From the NCBI GenBank assembly GCA_028571685.1, contig CM053164.1, positions 42,024,501 to 42,088,500 on the forward strand: 64,000 nt of DNA. Direction: 5' to 3'. The notes below the pieces were generated by a model, which was given only the letters and a program-made list of their open reading frames with translations, did no database searches and was not told the DNA's origin. The position numbers and the translations under genes were made by a program. Source of the DNA: Heterohyrax brucei (Eukaryota > Chordata > Mammalia > Hyracoidea > Procaviidae). Positions 1-36,435 of this stretch are shown piece by piece. Positions within the stretch are counted from its first letter, which is position 1, and the number at the start of each line of letters is the position of its first letter.

Positions 1-1943
1 ATAGTAAATTATAAACAATGAAGTAATGATAGCTAGCATTTTCAAAAGACTTTCAGGTCAAGCACTTTACACAAACACTCTAATTCTCACAAACACCAAG
101 GTTTACAGAGGTTAAATAACTTGATCAAGATTACATACCATTATACAAAACAAGGAAGAAAAAATGCTGGCTGTACTTATTAGAGAACCTGTCTTTACTA
201 CTCCTAGAACCAACAAGTAACAGAGTGTTAACCACAGTCAGTCATCCATGCCACAGAGTTTAGATTTCAACTAACCTAGAGACTACTTGTGCTCTTGCCC
301 ACGAGGCAAAAGATCAACCCGGCTCTCTTCTGCCTCTTCCACACTTTGCTCCTGGCCAGACGTTGTCTGGTTGGCAAGATACGGCCCTCATGCAGATCAA
401 ATCTAAACTCTGAACCTCCTAAAGTCTATGAAGAGAAGAAATAAGAGCACGCCATTCTTGGGGTCACATGTTCTACAGTCACAGATGCCAGTTCCCCAGA
501 ACAATGTTCCCAAAAGACCACTCTGGTTCAATGTAAAGACGCCCTGGGCCTTTGAACAACAGAGTATCTTGAGTCTTCCCCTTCCTCTTGGGCAAATTTT
601 TACTGCTATGATAGGGGTGATGGGAGTTACTGTACTGGAGACTAAGAGGAGAGATACTGTCTGCTGTATGCAAATAAGCATTAGTGGTATGGATGGGCAG
701 ACAGCAAAAAGAAAGGACCCAGCACAGACTGTCGGTATACCATGTTCAGAAATGGAGATCTTCTACAGCTCAGGGAAAATGGCAGAGGTTCCTGACAAGA
801 CTTTACTTATACAAGGTGTGAGAACACTTCTGGACAGCCAAAGAGAGCCAGAAAAGAGGGAAAGCCTGATCTGATAACAAAGACTTAGTTAGACATGACC
901 ATAACAACAAGCCAGTGCTTTCTTAAAAACTCTACTGACCCAAACCTCATAGACTTGCATCTTTCTGACAGAACAGGGACCAAAGGGAAGAGATCAATTG
1001 TTTTACTAAAACTGTAATACACCAGGGTACACACAAACAGCAGTCTGTGGAGGAGCCCTTTTGAAACCCTAGCACACACAGGGAAGAGAAACTTTTCCAC
1101 TGCTCCCCCTTTCCCAACCCCTCATCTTAGCCATACTCGGCATCAGAATGCTTTTACTCCTACCAAAGGTAAAGGGACTGTGTGTGGCAGGGCCAACTGT
1201 CCCAAAAAGTTTCCATCAAAATCTTTGTGCCTAGAATTCCTCAAGCTCTGAAAGGCATGAGGGGCCTTCACTGAAATGCTACTAAATACGGACGCCTTAG
1301 AAACATCGTTCGAGGAGAAGTCAGGTATCTGGGGCTATACAGAAGGGTCCAGAGACCCTGAAGGAAGCCGGGGTCGGATGCTCAACATGAGCTTTAGTTA
1401 ACTCGCACGAATGTTCTCTGGTCGGGACCAAACCAACACTGTCCCTGGGAGAGCAGGGCGACCTCGGAATATAATGGGACAGCTCGCCTTCCCCTTACCT
1501 CCGTGGCTCAGACAGGGCTAAAAACGTCCTTTAATTCTTTCCGGAATCACCATCGCTCCCTTTTTCTGGGTAGGCAAAGGCAGACTAGTTGTTAATGCAG
1601 CTGTTAATTCCATCCCCACCTCCTCCCTGCCAGGGCTTCGGGACTCCGCGAGGTCTCAGGACCGAGGTGAAGGGGACTAGGTGCCCGGGCGCCCTCAGGC
1701 TTGTCTCTTCCTGTGTGGGTTTTCCATTCCTTGCCCCTCCATCACCCTCAGTCTCTTTCTTTCCTTGGTTCCTTCCTTGCCTCCAAACGTGAGACACCGA
1801 GACGGCCACCTTGCCACTGGTTTCTCAGATTTTTGCGAGCCCCCACGCGGAGGCCGTTTCGCTTCTGCCCCTCTCCGCCACCCGGCACCGGCCCAGCCGC
1901 CGCTCCCCGGAGGGTCTGTGTACTGACTCGCCCGCCGGCTCAC
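1..1943 (-). other. SLC5A6: SLC5A6 first-intron / upstream region, no coding exon seen
   Basis: By synteny this lies inside the 5' non-coding part of SLC5A6 (sodium-dependent multivitamin transporter), which reads leftwards. I looked for the SLC5A6 N-terminal protein on the minus strand and did not find it, so its coding exons lie outside the window. The only repeat-like piece is a short MIR-like stretch near 60-150 (the 'gaggttaaataact' type motif). The remainder looks like unique intronic sequence. Frames of up to 148 codons near 400-875 have no recognisable similarity and I regard them as chance. Confidence 0.5.
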
Positions 1944-2110
1944 CAGGTAGTTCTCCACACGCGGATCCAGCAGCCGCCTGAAAACGAGGCCTGAGGCCAG
2001 GGTGCCGGGTGACATTGGACTCCGCCCCCTGCCCGCCCCGGCCGCCATGTTTACTGAGGGCGGATGGAGTGGCCGCGAGACTCTAGAGAGACGCGACTTC
2101 GGCGTCCAGG
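1944..2110 (-). other. SLC5A6: probable SLC5A6 non-coding exon 1
   Basis: On the minus strand a good splice donor (CTG|GTGAGC) ends an exon at 1944, directly upstream of the ATRAID promoter in head-to-head arrangement. In human, SLC5A6 begins with non-coding exon(s) at this place. The right boundary (transcription start) cannot be read and is a guess. The exon would contain an AUG at 2048-2046 in strong context that opens about 35 codons before the donor: a possible upstream ORF, or an accident of the YY1-like motif it sits in. RNA 5' ends would settle this. Confidence 0.45.
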
Positions 2111-2398
2111 AGCAGGGAACGCAGCGCTGAGGGAGCCTGCAGTCGGCTCAGCAGAGCCACGCGGCAGAAGGAAGGCCTTTGCTAAAGGGGGAAAAAGAGC
2201 AGGGAGAGCAGTCTTCCCCAGGGCGAGAACTAACGGCTCACATAAGGGAACGCTGACCCCGACTACCGCAGCCGACCCCAGCCAGCCCAGAGCCACTGGG
2301 CTTGGATGCCTCACCCGGAGGCGGGGCGTGACACGCCGGAGGCGGGGCTATCGTGCGCGGCCTTCGCGAGCTCCTGAGCAGGACAAAAGCAGCGGAAA
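1990..2398. promoter_or_regulatory. bidirectional GC-rich promoter of SLC5A6 and ATRAID
   Basis: CpG-rich and TATA-less. A 13-base unit CCGGAGGCGGGGC, containing a GC box (Sp1-type), occurs twice exactly, at 2315-2327 and 2336-2348, 21 bp apart and about two helical turns. A YY1-type motif (GCCGCCATGTTT) lies at 2041-2052, and a related AAAATGGCGCC covers the ATRAID start codon at 2396-2406. The head-to-head gene pair and CpG density suggest constitutive firing in both directions. Start sites are inferred, not seen. Confidence 0.7.
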
Positions 2399-5300
2399 AT
2401 GGCGCCTCGCGGGCTGAGCGGGCCCGCGAGCCTGGCGGTGTGTGCTGCCGCTCTGCTCCTGGCTCTGGGCCTGCAAAGGGCTCTGGCTCTACCCGAGGTA
2501 CTGAAGCAAGTTAGAGGGTTGAACTGAAGCACAGTTGCGGGCAAGCCGGTGTACCGCGCTCGCACGCACTGCCCCAGTCCGCCCGCAGCTCCAGTTTGCA
2601 GCCTAAGGTCTAGTCCCGATCCCGGCCAAGGTCCCGCCGGGCGCCGCTCCCGAGTTCTCACTCTGCGCGGGCTTCCCGGTGCCCTAGCCCTGCCTGCCTT
2701 GAAAGACCTTGAAACTTGACCTTCTTACCCCTTAATCTTTGAAGACAAGCTTTCCGCAGACTAGTCCGGCCTCTTGTGTCAACTGTACACACACGAATGC
2801 CGTAATTCGTGTGACGGCGGGACTACCTTCAGGAATGTTTTGATGAGTTCACTGTGTACCTTGACCTTTTAATACTCAGCCGGGCCGGAGCTATCAGATT
2901 GAGAAATACTGACTGACCTTCAAAGATGAAAATCTTTTCTTGGGAAGGGTTGGTACTGAGAAGTCTGTGATGCGCTGCTTTGCCTCTAGGGAAGGAAAGA
3001 TATCCCCTGTTAGAAGGTAGGACAAGAGCCATTTCTCCGCCCTTGGCTAGAGAAAACCTGGAGAGGTGTAGTGAAGGTTAACTCTTGATCTCTGTTTTTT
3101 TCTTTCTAGGGTCCTAATGGGTTTCTCTCTTCTGCAGATATGCACCCAGTGTCCAGGAAGTGTGCAAAATTTTTCCGAAGTGGCTCTTTTTTGTAAGCAG
3201 ACCCCGAAGCTGATGTTGCAGGCCCGCTGCTGCTTGAATCAGAAGGGCACCGTTTTGGGGTGAGGGAGGAGAAGACAGCTTTGGTTAGGGGAGGGGGGCG
3301 TTTTCAGAACAGAGTTTACGAGGCTTGCTTGATAAACGTGGCGTAAATATTGGTACCTGTTTGGGCGGCATCTAAACCATCGTAATGCATTCTCAGACTT
3401 TTAAACAGCGTTTTTGGCTAGGAAAGAATCCTGTAGTTCTTTCTAGTTAAAGCTACATAAAACTCAGTTTTTGCCTGTTTCTGTTTGTTTTTTTTTTAAA
3501 GTCTCTGTCATGCCTTCGTTTTAAAGACAGCTTTGTTCTTTCCTTTATTGTCAAGTCTTTGTATTGTTCACTATGTGTTTCCATTTATCCTCCAAGACTT
3601 TATGCTAGTATAGTTTCCTTCCCCTTGTAATTATTTCATGTTTGTCTTTGAGGCAGATTCCTCCTGTTGTCCCCTATGTTGCTTAAAAAACAAAACAAAA
3701 CAAAAAACACCCATTGCCGTGGAGTTGGATCCCGCTCATAGTTAGCCTAGAGGTCAGGGTGCAGCTGGCAGATCTGAACTGCAGACTTTTGGGTTAGCAG
3801 ACGTAGCACTTAACCCACTATGCTACCAGGGCTTCCTATGTTGTTTAGTCCCTCAGATTTGTCCCTGGCCCTCTGTTCTTTTCCCTGTATGCTCTTTGGA
3901 GAATCCACCTATTCTTCCGCCTGCCGCTATAACCACCATATAGCTGACTCTCAAAACTAATTCTGTTTTAGTGTCCTTTGACATTTCTTCAAGCTCCAGG
4001 TACATGTGGATACTTCCAGCTTACTATTAAACATTTCCTCTGGAATGCTTCACCTTCACTTCAAACTTCACAAGAACCAAATTTTTCCATTAATCTTTCT
4101 CTGGCTTTAAAACCATATTTATAACTGTTTATTGTCCTCAATTTAAAATTGAAAGCATGAATTAGACATTCAGTATCTACCACAGGCTGGTCCCTATCCA
4201 CTTTTCCTACATTACTTCCGATTATTTGGGCAATCAAACTCCCGAGAAGGGTCTGGCTCCAACCAGACTTACCTACTCACAGGCATTCTGCCTGCTTCTT
4301 TGTTGTTTTAGAGAGCCTCTCTCCTTACCCAGAATTGCCATTCTTCAAGTTTACCATGTTCTGTAACTGTTCCCCACTACTAAATCCCAGAGTGATAGTT
4401 TCTTTGACTTCCTGTAAACGTTAGTGTCTGCTCCACTCAAATTTATTTATATACTGTTCTGTTATTTGTTTCACATTGTAATTTAACATTTATCTTGGTT
4501 TTGGTGATTTTCTTGGTCTCCTATTACTAAATTGTAAGCTACCTGATGGCTAAGATAGTGTTATATATATGTATTCATGTATATATATTTATATATATAC
4601 GCACACACATATATTCTCCCAGTATTTTACACTTAGTAGGGACACAGTAAATATTTGTAGAATAAAGAGATGGATAGTGATGAAATTGAAGACAAAATAG
4701 TTGCAGCATGATACTTAATGTCCAGGCACTAACATCCAGCCTGTGGTAGAAAATGCACTTGAAGGACGTTTTCATTCATATGACTTCCATCTGTTTTTTT
4801 TTCGTTTGAAAGCCTTTGTAGATCTGAGAATCACAGTGGCATAACATGAGATCCACTGTTCTAGACAAGGGATAAATTTCCTTGAATATGTGCACAAATG
4901 TGAACTGGGACAAGTGCTTATTAGATAGCATTAACCAATAGAACTTTGTGCAGCGATGGAAATGTTCCATATCTGTGTAGCTCAATACAGCAGCCACTAA
5001 CCTTATGCTAGTGTCTGCCTAGCACCTGAGGTGTGGCCAGTGCAAATGAGAGACTGAATTTTTAATTTAAATTCACATAGTTACTTATAGCTAGTAATGA
5101 TTGTATTGGACAGTGCAAGATTACAACATTTACTATAGCACTGTAGCTCTCACAGCTGTGATCAGTTAATACTGATAACCAATTGGATATCAAATACTCA
5201 CCTCGTCGTGGATGAAGAAGAAAGACACAAAGTTACATTGATTACTTTATTTTCTCAGGCTAGATCTCCAGAACTGTTCTCTGAAGGACCCGGGTCCAAA

Positions 5301-6514
5301 CTTTCCTCAGGCACATACTGCTATTATCATGTAAGTGGTTAAGTCCCCCACCTCCACCAAAGTTATTGTGGCAAAGAGTTGTTAGGTAAGTCTGTAGGCA
5401 TGAACTCCTAAAAAGATGAATCAATGTTAATGTCTAAATTTACCCTGGGTAAGGGCTGGATTACCAGTCTAGGAAGTTGTATGAGGGAAGATAAGGTACT
5501 TTTCTAAGCAGAATGTTAACACTGTGTGCTTCGCAGAGACCTCCAAGCAAACCCCTTCAAGAGTGACTTGGTTAACATCTTCCGTGGCTTTACTCAGCTC
5601 CAGACTCTGTAAGTAAAGAGTGTGGGATTAGGGGAGAGATTAAGAGGAGCTCAGCAACTGTGTTGAATGTATTATGACAACCTGTGTTGTCTTCAGGATA
5701 TTGCCACAAGATGTTAGCTGTCCCGGAGGTATTACTGCCTGGAATACTATAACCAGTTACACAGACAACCAAACGTGCCAAGGACAAAGGAACCTTTGCA
5801 ATAGCACTGGAGACCCAGGTATGCTGGCTCATTGCTACCCTTCTGGAAAACAGCCTTTTCTCTCTTGTATTCGTTTTAGATCTGAAAGACTAAAATTGGT
5901 AAGGTGCCTTTTTTTCAGAGTTCTGAGGCTTAGCTTTTTTTTTAAAGAAAAGGTCTTAGAATATATTATTATTGTTATATTTGGATTATCTATAATCTTT
6001 GCCACTAATCTATAAAGGATTAAGAGAACTTTCATTGAAGAAGATATTTAAGAAATTAATCTGATGAGATCCAGTGATGTTCTCTATTTCTCTCTGGCTC
6101 TCAGAAATATGTCCTGAAAATGGATCTTGTGCACCTGATGGTCCAGGTTTCTTGCAGTGTCTTTGTGCTGATGGTTTCCATGGCTACAAGTGTATGCACC
6201 AGGTGAGGAATTAAGCCTTAGAGATATAAAGTATGGAACAAAAACCTGTATCCAAGAAGAGCTACAAGACCAAAAATGAATGCAAATCAACTAGGGAAAG
6301 AGAGCTGTAAGAAAACTGCCCTGAATAAGAGAAAAGCTGCACTAGTAAGGAACTAGGTGTTAGGATGTAGCATAATGCTCAATAGAATGTTTTGGACTGT
6401 TATTCACAGGGCTCGCTCTCACTAGTTGTGTTCTTTGGGATTCTGGGATCCACCACACTGTCAATCTCCATTTTGTTGTGGGGGACCCAACGCCGAAAAG
6501 CCAAGTCTTCATGA
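2399..6514 (+). CDS. ATRAID: ATRAID, all-trans retinoic acid-induced differentiation factor (7 exons, 229 aa)
   Basis: Coding exons: 2399-2497, 3138-3259, 5259-5330, 5537-5608, 5697-5818, 6105-6202, 6410-6514. They sum to 690 nt, giving 229 aa plus stop, the same length as human ATRAID (APR3). All junctions are GT/AG and in frame, and the start has A at -3 and G at +4. Order: signal peptide (about 1-31, Leu/Ala core), a Cys-rich luminal part with leucine-rich-like LDLQ / IDLQANP segments, an EGF-like region (CPENGSCAPDG through ADGFHGYKC), one membrane helix (about 199-220) and a short basic tail QRRKAKSS. Possible N-glycosylation sites are NFS, NCS and NST. The human protein is a lysosomal/plasma-membrane type I protein, reported as partner of SLC37A3 in releasing bisphosphonates from lysosomes and named for its retinoic-acid response. 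Intron 2 holds an AfroSINE and a DNA-transposon remnant. I see no defect. Confidence 0.96.
3685..3837 (-). repeat. AfroSINE copy, antisense, ATRAID intron 2
   Basis: On the minus strand the element runs from the tRNA-like head (GTAGCATAGTGGGTTAAGTG) to the RTE-like tail and an A/C-rich end at 3685-3712. It is diverged, with most CpGs lost. Confidence 0.85.
4561..4616. repeat. AT-rich simple repeat (TA)n with CA end
   Basis: Imperfect TATATA runs pass into CACACACATATA; a microsatellite in ATRAID intron 2. Confidence 0.8.
4880..5122. mobile_element. probable hAT-type DNA transposon remnant
   Basis: The text resembles a common mammalian non-autonomous hAT (Charlie/MER) repeat with the 'cagccactaacc ... 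gcacctgaggtgtggc' core, a 'tttaatttaaatt' stretch and the end motif 'attggacagtgca' at about 5106-5118. I do not remember the subfamily with certainty. It lies wholly in ATRAID intron 2. Confidence 0.45.
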
Positions 6515-6704
6515 ACCACGTGGGTCTTCTTAAGTCTGATCCATCGTAGCCCTACCTGGGAGCTCTGCTTCTTGGAAGGTCATCGTCAGGGCTATCGTCA
6601 AGGTCGCCGTCAGAAGATTGAAAATTGCCCCATCCTTGAGTGCTGGCGAAACGTTCTCCAGGACTAGAGGACTAGTACCAGTACTCGTTTGGGTTGTTGG
6701 CTGT

Positions 6705-6710
6705 AATAAA
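6705..6710 (+). terminator. ATRAID: ATRAID polyadenylation signal AATAAA
   Basis: AATAAA lies 190 bp after the ATRAID stop and is followed by T-rich and GT-rich sequence (6713-6750), the expected downstream element. The 3' UTR would end near 6725-6735, leaving only about 400 bp to the CAD start codon. Confidence 0.85.
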
Positions 6711-6839
6711 CCCTTTTTTCCTTTTCATTTTCGTATGTGTGTGTTTTTAAGGGAAGGCTGCCCTGCCTCTGTGTGTGTTTTTGGTTGGGATAGCAGAGGT
6801 TCTTTTGAGGAGGGTCGATGTTCTCGGATTTCCGCAGTC

Positions 6840-32550
<25,711 letters not shown>

Positions 32551-32798
32551 GATCTGGCTTTCTCAGACTCTTCAGGCCCAGCTGCTGGGCAAGGAACCAT
32601 GATGCCCCCCACAGGGGCAGCATACTTAGTACTCTGGAGACTCCAGGTGGCTCAGTGCACACGTGCCCACAAATGCAGACCACCCTTTAGGCACTGGGCT
32701 GGAGCTCTTGAGCAGGGCTTGGGCCGAGGTGCTTGACCCTGTGAGCCCTGTCTCCGTTACTGCACCTCGTGTCTGTACAGTCGCTTTTCTACTGACCT

Positions 32799-32804
32799 GA
32801 TAAA
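32799..32804 (+). terminator. CAD: CAD polyadenylation signal, variant GATAAA
   Basis: No AATAAA follows the CAD stop within 300 bp. GATAAA at 32799-32804, followed by the GT-rich 'gctgagctgtgtattcc', is the best candidate and agrees with my recollection of the human CAD 3' end. It predicts a 3' UTR of about 270 nt. Confidence 0.6.
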
Positions 32805-32825
32805 CAGCTGAGCTGTGTATTCCGG

Positions 32826-35498
32826 CTTCCTCGTGCTCATTATGGACTTTAGTATGGGATGCATTAATGTATTAGGAAGGAGCTGTCTTTCAGAAAATGG
32901 AAACAGATTCCCGCATTACAAGAGCAGCCTCACCAGGCAGGGTCAGTGTTTTCGGATCACGGCTTTCAGATTCTGGGCAGGAGCATGTTGTCTTCTGATG
33001 CCCTACCACCAGTGCTGCGTGGACACCAAAGCTGACCCGAGGCCTTGTCACGTTCAGCCCCCGTGTGCAGCCTTGTCTCTTCCGTGATGTGAGGAGAGCC
33101 CGTGAATGAATGGTGAAAGGGAAGGTGGCTGGGGCCTGACTGCTAAGGTTTATTGCCCTCCAGTTTTTCACTCTTCCTGCATGGTTAATCTCCTTCAGCA
33201 GCTGAGGCTGTTAACAGGATCCCAAAACATCGCCTTAGAATTCTCAAGCTGGTACCATTCACAAGCCCTTCTACTGCGCCTGAGAGCCTCGGCCTCACAT
33301 TGTGGACGTTTTAGGACTGGACTAGGTGCAAGTGCAGATGCCATGGGGGGCTGGGGAGCACTTTGGCTCAGAGACACTGGGGTGGAGTAGCATATATGTC
33401 TGAATAGATGAAGGTTTTTGCAGAACATTGAGCTATTCTTCCTTTGAACCTTAGTGCATTAGTGCAATCTTGCTGAATTCTTGTTCCAGTAAGATTTAGT
33501 TGAGTACTGTCTGGGTGCAGAGCACTACAGGCAACGAAAGTGCAAGGATGAACAGGATTGTTGCCCTCAGATCTGAGGCCTCTTAGGGTGCGTGGCGTCC
33601 ACTGATATCCACAGATTGGACTGCCACAAGCTGTACGTGATGGTCCAGACTGCTGCTGTACCATTCAAGAACCTGCTTAATGCAGACAGCTGTAGGAATG
33701 GAAAGCGGTGGAGCTAGTTTTCTGAAAACGGTGAACAAGAGCTTGATTTATTCTCATACCAATCTTACAGCAATTTTATGTATGAGGGAACTCAGAGATG
33801 TTGGATTTCTTGCCTGAATACACAGCTAGGATTTGTCTTAGAAAGGGAGAAGTCCTTCTTGGCTTTGAGGACATCCAAAACCAATAGAAGGGGCAAGCCA
33901 CGCAAATCTGAACAACTAGAAAACAGGTGTCAGGTATCCAATGTGTAAACCCGCTTGTGGATAAGAGATGAGCACAAGCAGGAGTCCAAGGCCTCAAGGA
34001 GCCAGAATTTGAGCTGGCTCCTGAGGAATGGGCAGACTGGGAGAAGTGGGAGGGTGAGTGGAAGTCCTGTGTCTGCAGCATCCCCAAGAGATACACCTAG
34101 TGGGAGAACCCTGCTCAGTGGTGCTGGAGTTGACTATCTGAAAGGCCAGACCCAGAAACTTGAACTTTGATTCCAGTAGAAATATTAATTCATAACCACA
34201 GGCACTATTTGAAGAGGGATAAAACTAGATAGAGTGCTGTCTGGAGCGCCCAGACCTCTTTAGTGCCTCTCATGTTGACTTCTTTCTTTCCAAACCCTGA
34301 ACATGGCATATTCGTCTGCCACTCCAGGTATCTGGAGGCCACCCTTCAATGGATCATTTATAGAACCCTCCTGCTGCAATCAGAGCTTCAGTTTCCCTTT
34401 TTAAGCTATTTTAACAAGTCGGAGATTACTTTCCCAAGTACTGCGGAGCACTGGAGAATCTGTCACACACAGGTTCCCACGGAACATGAGGGTAGAAGTA
34501 GCAGCAGCAGCGTTTGCTGCCAAACAGCACACACATTCCACTCAGTTGCTAAGTAGTGGGAGGTGTTCTGTCCTGATCCTTTCTTTGGCTTTCCTAATCA
34601 TAACATAGCTCTAAGTTGAATAAACTTTGCAGCTAGAAATTAGGTCTTAATCACATTGGAAATAAGAATAAAACAACATATCAGCAAGCCAAAAAAAAAA
34701 GGCCTTTTAACAATATACCTGTGTTTGGCCTGTGTTGTGCATCTGTTGAGAAAAGACTGCATGTGCTTCATGTAGTGATCATTTATGGTAACAAGTTTTT
34801 TTTTCCAAAAAGTTCCCTCCTACCTCATAAGACTTTTTTTTTTTTTTTTTTTAAGCACTTAACATAGCTCTAATTATGAGCCAAGCACTGTTCTAGGCAC
34901 TTAACCAGTAACAATATTTTTGTAATTTTTTACTGTTAGATAACCCCTTCAAATATATTCCTTACCCCCATGACCTATGTGTTTGCTTGGTGTTACCACT
35001 GCAAAACCATTTCCCCCTGATTCTTCATTGTCTACGCTAGTGGTGAAGGTCAATTCAAAATAGCTGGTTCACTTTGCCACCTGCATGGTATTCCTGCCTC
35101 TGGTCACTTGTGGCAACCGTGAGTGAGTTGGTGCGCTTCAGGGCTTTGAGTTGAAGTCCCCAGTGTAAAACTGCTAGGTCTCTAACTGTAGCAACATTCT
35201 ACAAACCGTAGGGAGACAAGCTACTGGAGGTGTGGAGCAGGTGAGGGACGACATGACGTGTGCTTAGACGACCAAGATGGCATCTGTGTTAAGAGATGGG
35301 AAGGAGCCATCAGGGAAGTCGCTAGGAAACCCCTGCAGAAGCATAGACGATAGGTTAAGGAGCCTGGACTTGATGGTTATGATTAGAAGCTAAGGAGAAG
35401 AAAGACAAAATATGAGCTGATCTCGAGATCTTCAGAGTGAGACAGTGTAGACGAATGAAAACCAGAGAGTAGGTGTGGGGTGGGAGAGAAGAGATTCT
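32826..35498. other. intergenic, no gene seen; MIR/L2-like scraps and a poly-T
   Basis: I see no exon with support on either strand. A MIR/L2-like scrap lies near 33500-33570 ('tgggtgcagagcactacagg ... gaacaggattgttgccctc'). A T18 run lies at about 34836-34853. The remainder appears unique or is too old to recognise. Confidence 0.5.
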
Positions 35499-35723
35499 GC
35501 AAGGATCCCGTGGTGACGCAGTAGTTAAGTACTTGGCTGCTAACCCGAAGGTTGGCGTTTCTGGCCCACCCACCCTTGGTGCGGGGAAAGCAGGGCAGAT
35601 GTGGGCTTCCTTTCTTAAGCACTCATTTGATTGTATCTGTTTCCATAAATATTACAGACAAGCACATTCTGTAGGGGCAGTTCTCTGTCAAATGGGGTCA
35701 CTATGAGTTGGAATCAATTCAAC
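35499..35723 (+). repeat. AfroSINE, long type, intergenic
   Basis: Head 'ggatcccgtggtgacgcag' and tail 'atggggtcactatgagttgg' are SINE. The middle about 90 bp is unlike the other long copies and may be a small insertion or a variant. Confidence 0.75.
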
Positions 35724-36435
35724 CGCTTTTCTGATGCTGTGGGACATCCACATGGAGGTGTCACTTAGGTAATGGTGCTGGTGAATTGGAGCAAGATGTG
35801 ACAGATGTGACAATACAAAGACCACGAGAATATGGATGTTATTCACTGATTCCCAGCATCTAAGACAGTGCACACATAGTAGGTGCTCAATAATCATTTG
35901 TTGGATGAATCATCAATGTAGAGGTTTATTTGAAGCTTTTGGAATATATGCCCTTGTATTAGTGTACCAAGAAACGGGGACCAAGGAAAGAGGAGCAAGG
36001 GCTGAGTCTGGAACCTCAGGAAGGAAGGAAGGAGAGCTGAGCTCAAAGCTCTCAAGAGAGGCTCAGAATTTCAGAAGGAATGAGTGGCAAACAGTGTCGA
36101 GAGTCAGATCCTGCAAAGGGACAAAGAGAACAAAGTGTGAGGCAAGGGCTTTGGATTGTCACAGTAGTTGCTGATCTGATGCACTGCGGTGACCAGGTAG
36201 ACAGCTATCTTGGGGCTAGGGAAGGACTGGTTTAGAAACTAAGATCATTTACCAAGAGGCAAAGGAAAAATACAGTGTTAGCACTGAAACCTAAAGGAAT
36301 TTAGAAATGGTTAGGAAAGCTATGATAAATCTACAGATTAATAAAAGGGTCACTAAACAGGGTTCAAGGAGAAGCCAGACATGGTGAATTTGTGATGGGG
36401 ACAGGGACATTGAAAGTCACTCACCCTGGAGGACT

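Noticed and set aside
428-874. 148-codon open frame on the plus strand (and overlapping minus-strand frames)
   Set aside because: No recognisable domain, no splice context or promoter that fits, and the region is expected to be SLC5A6 intron. Frames this long occur by chance in 64 kb.
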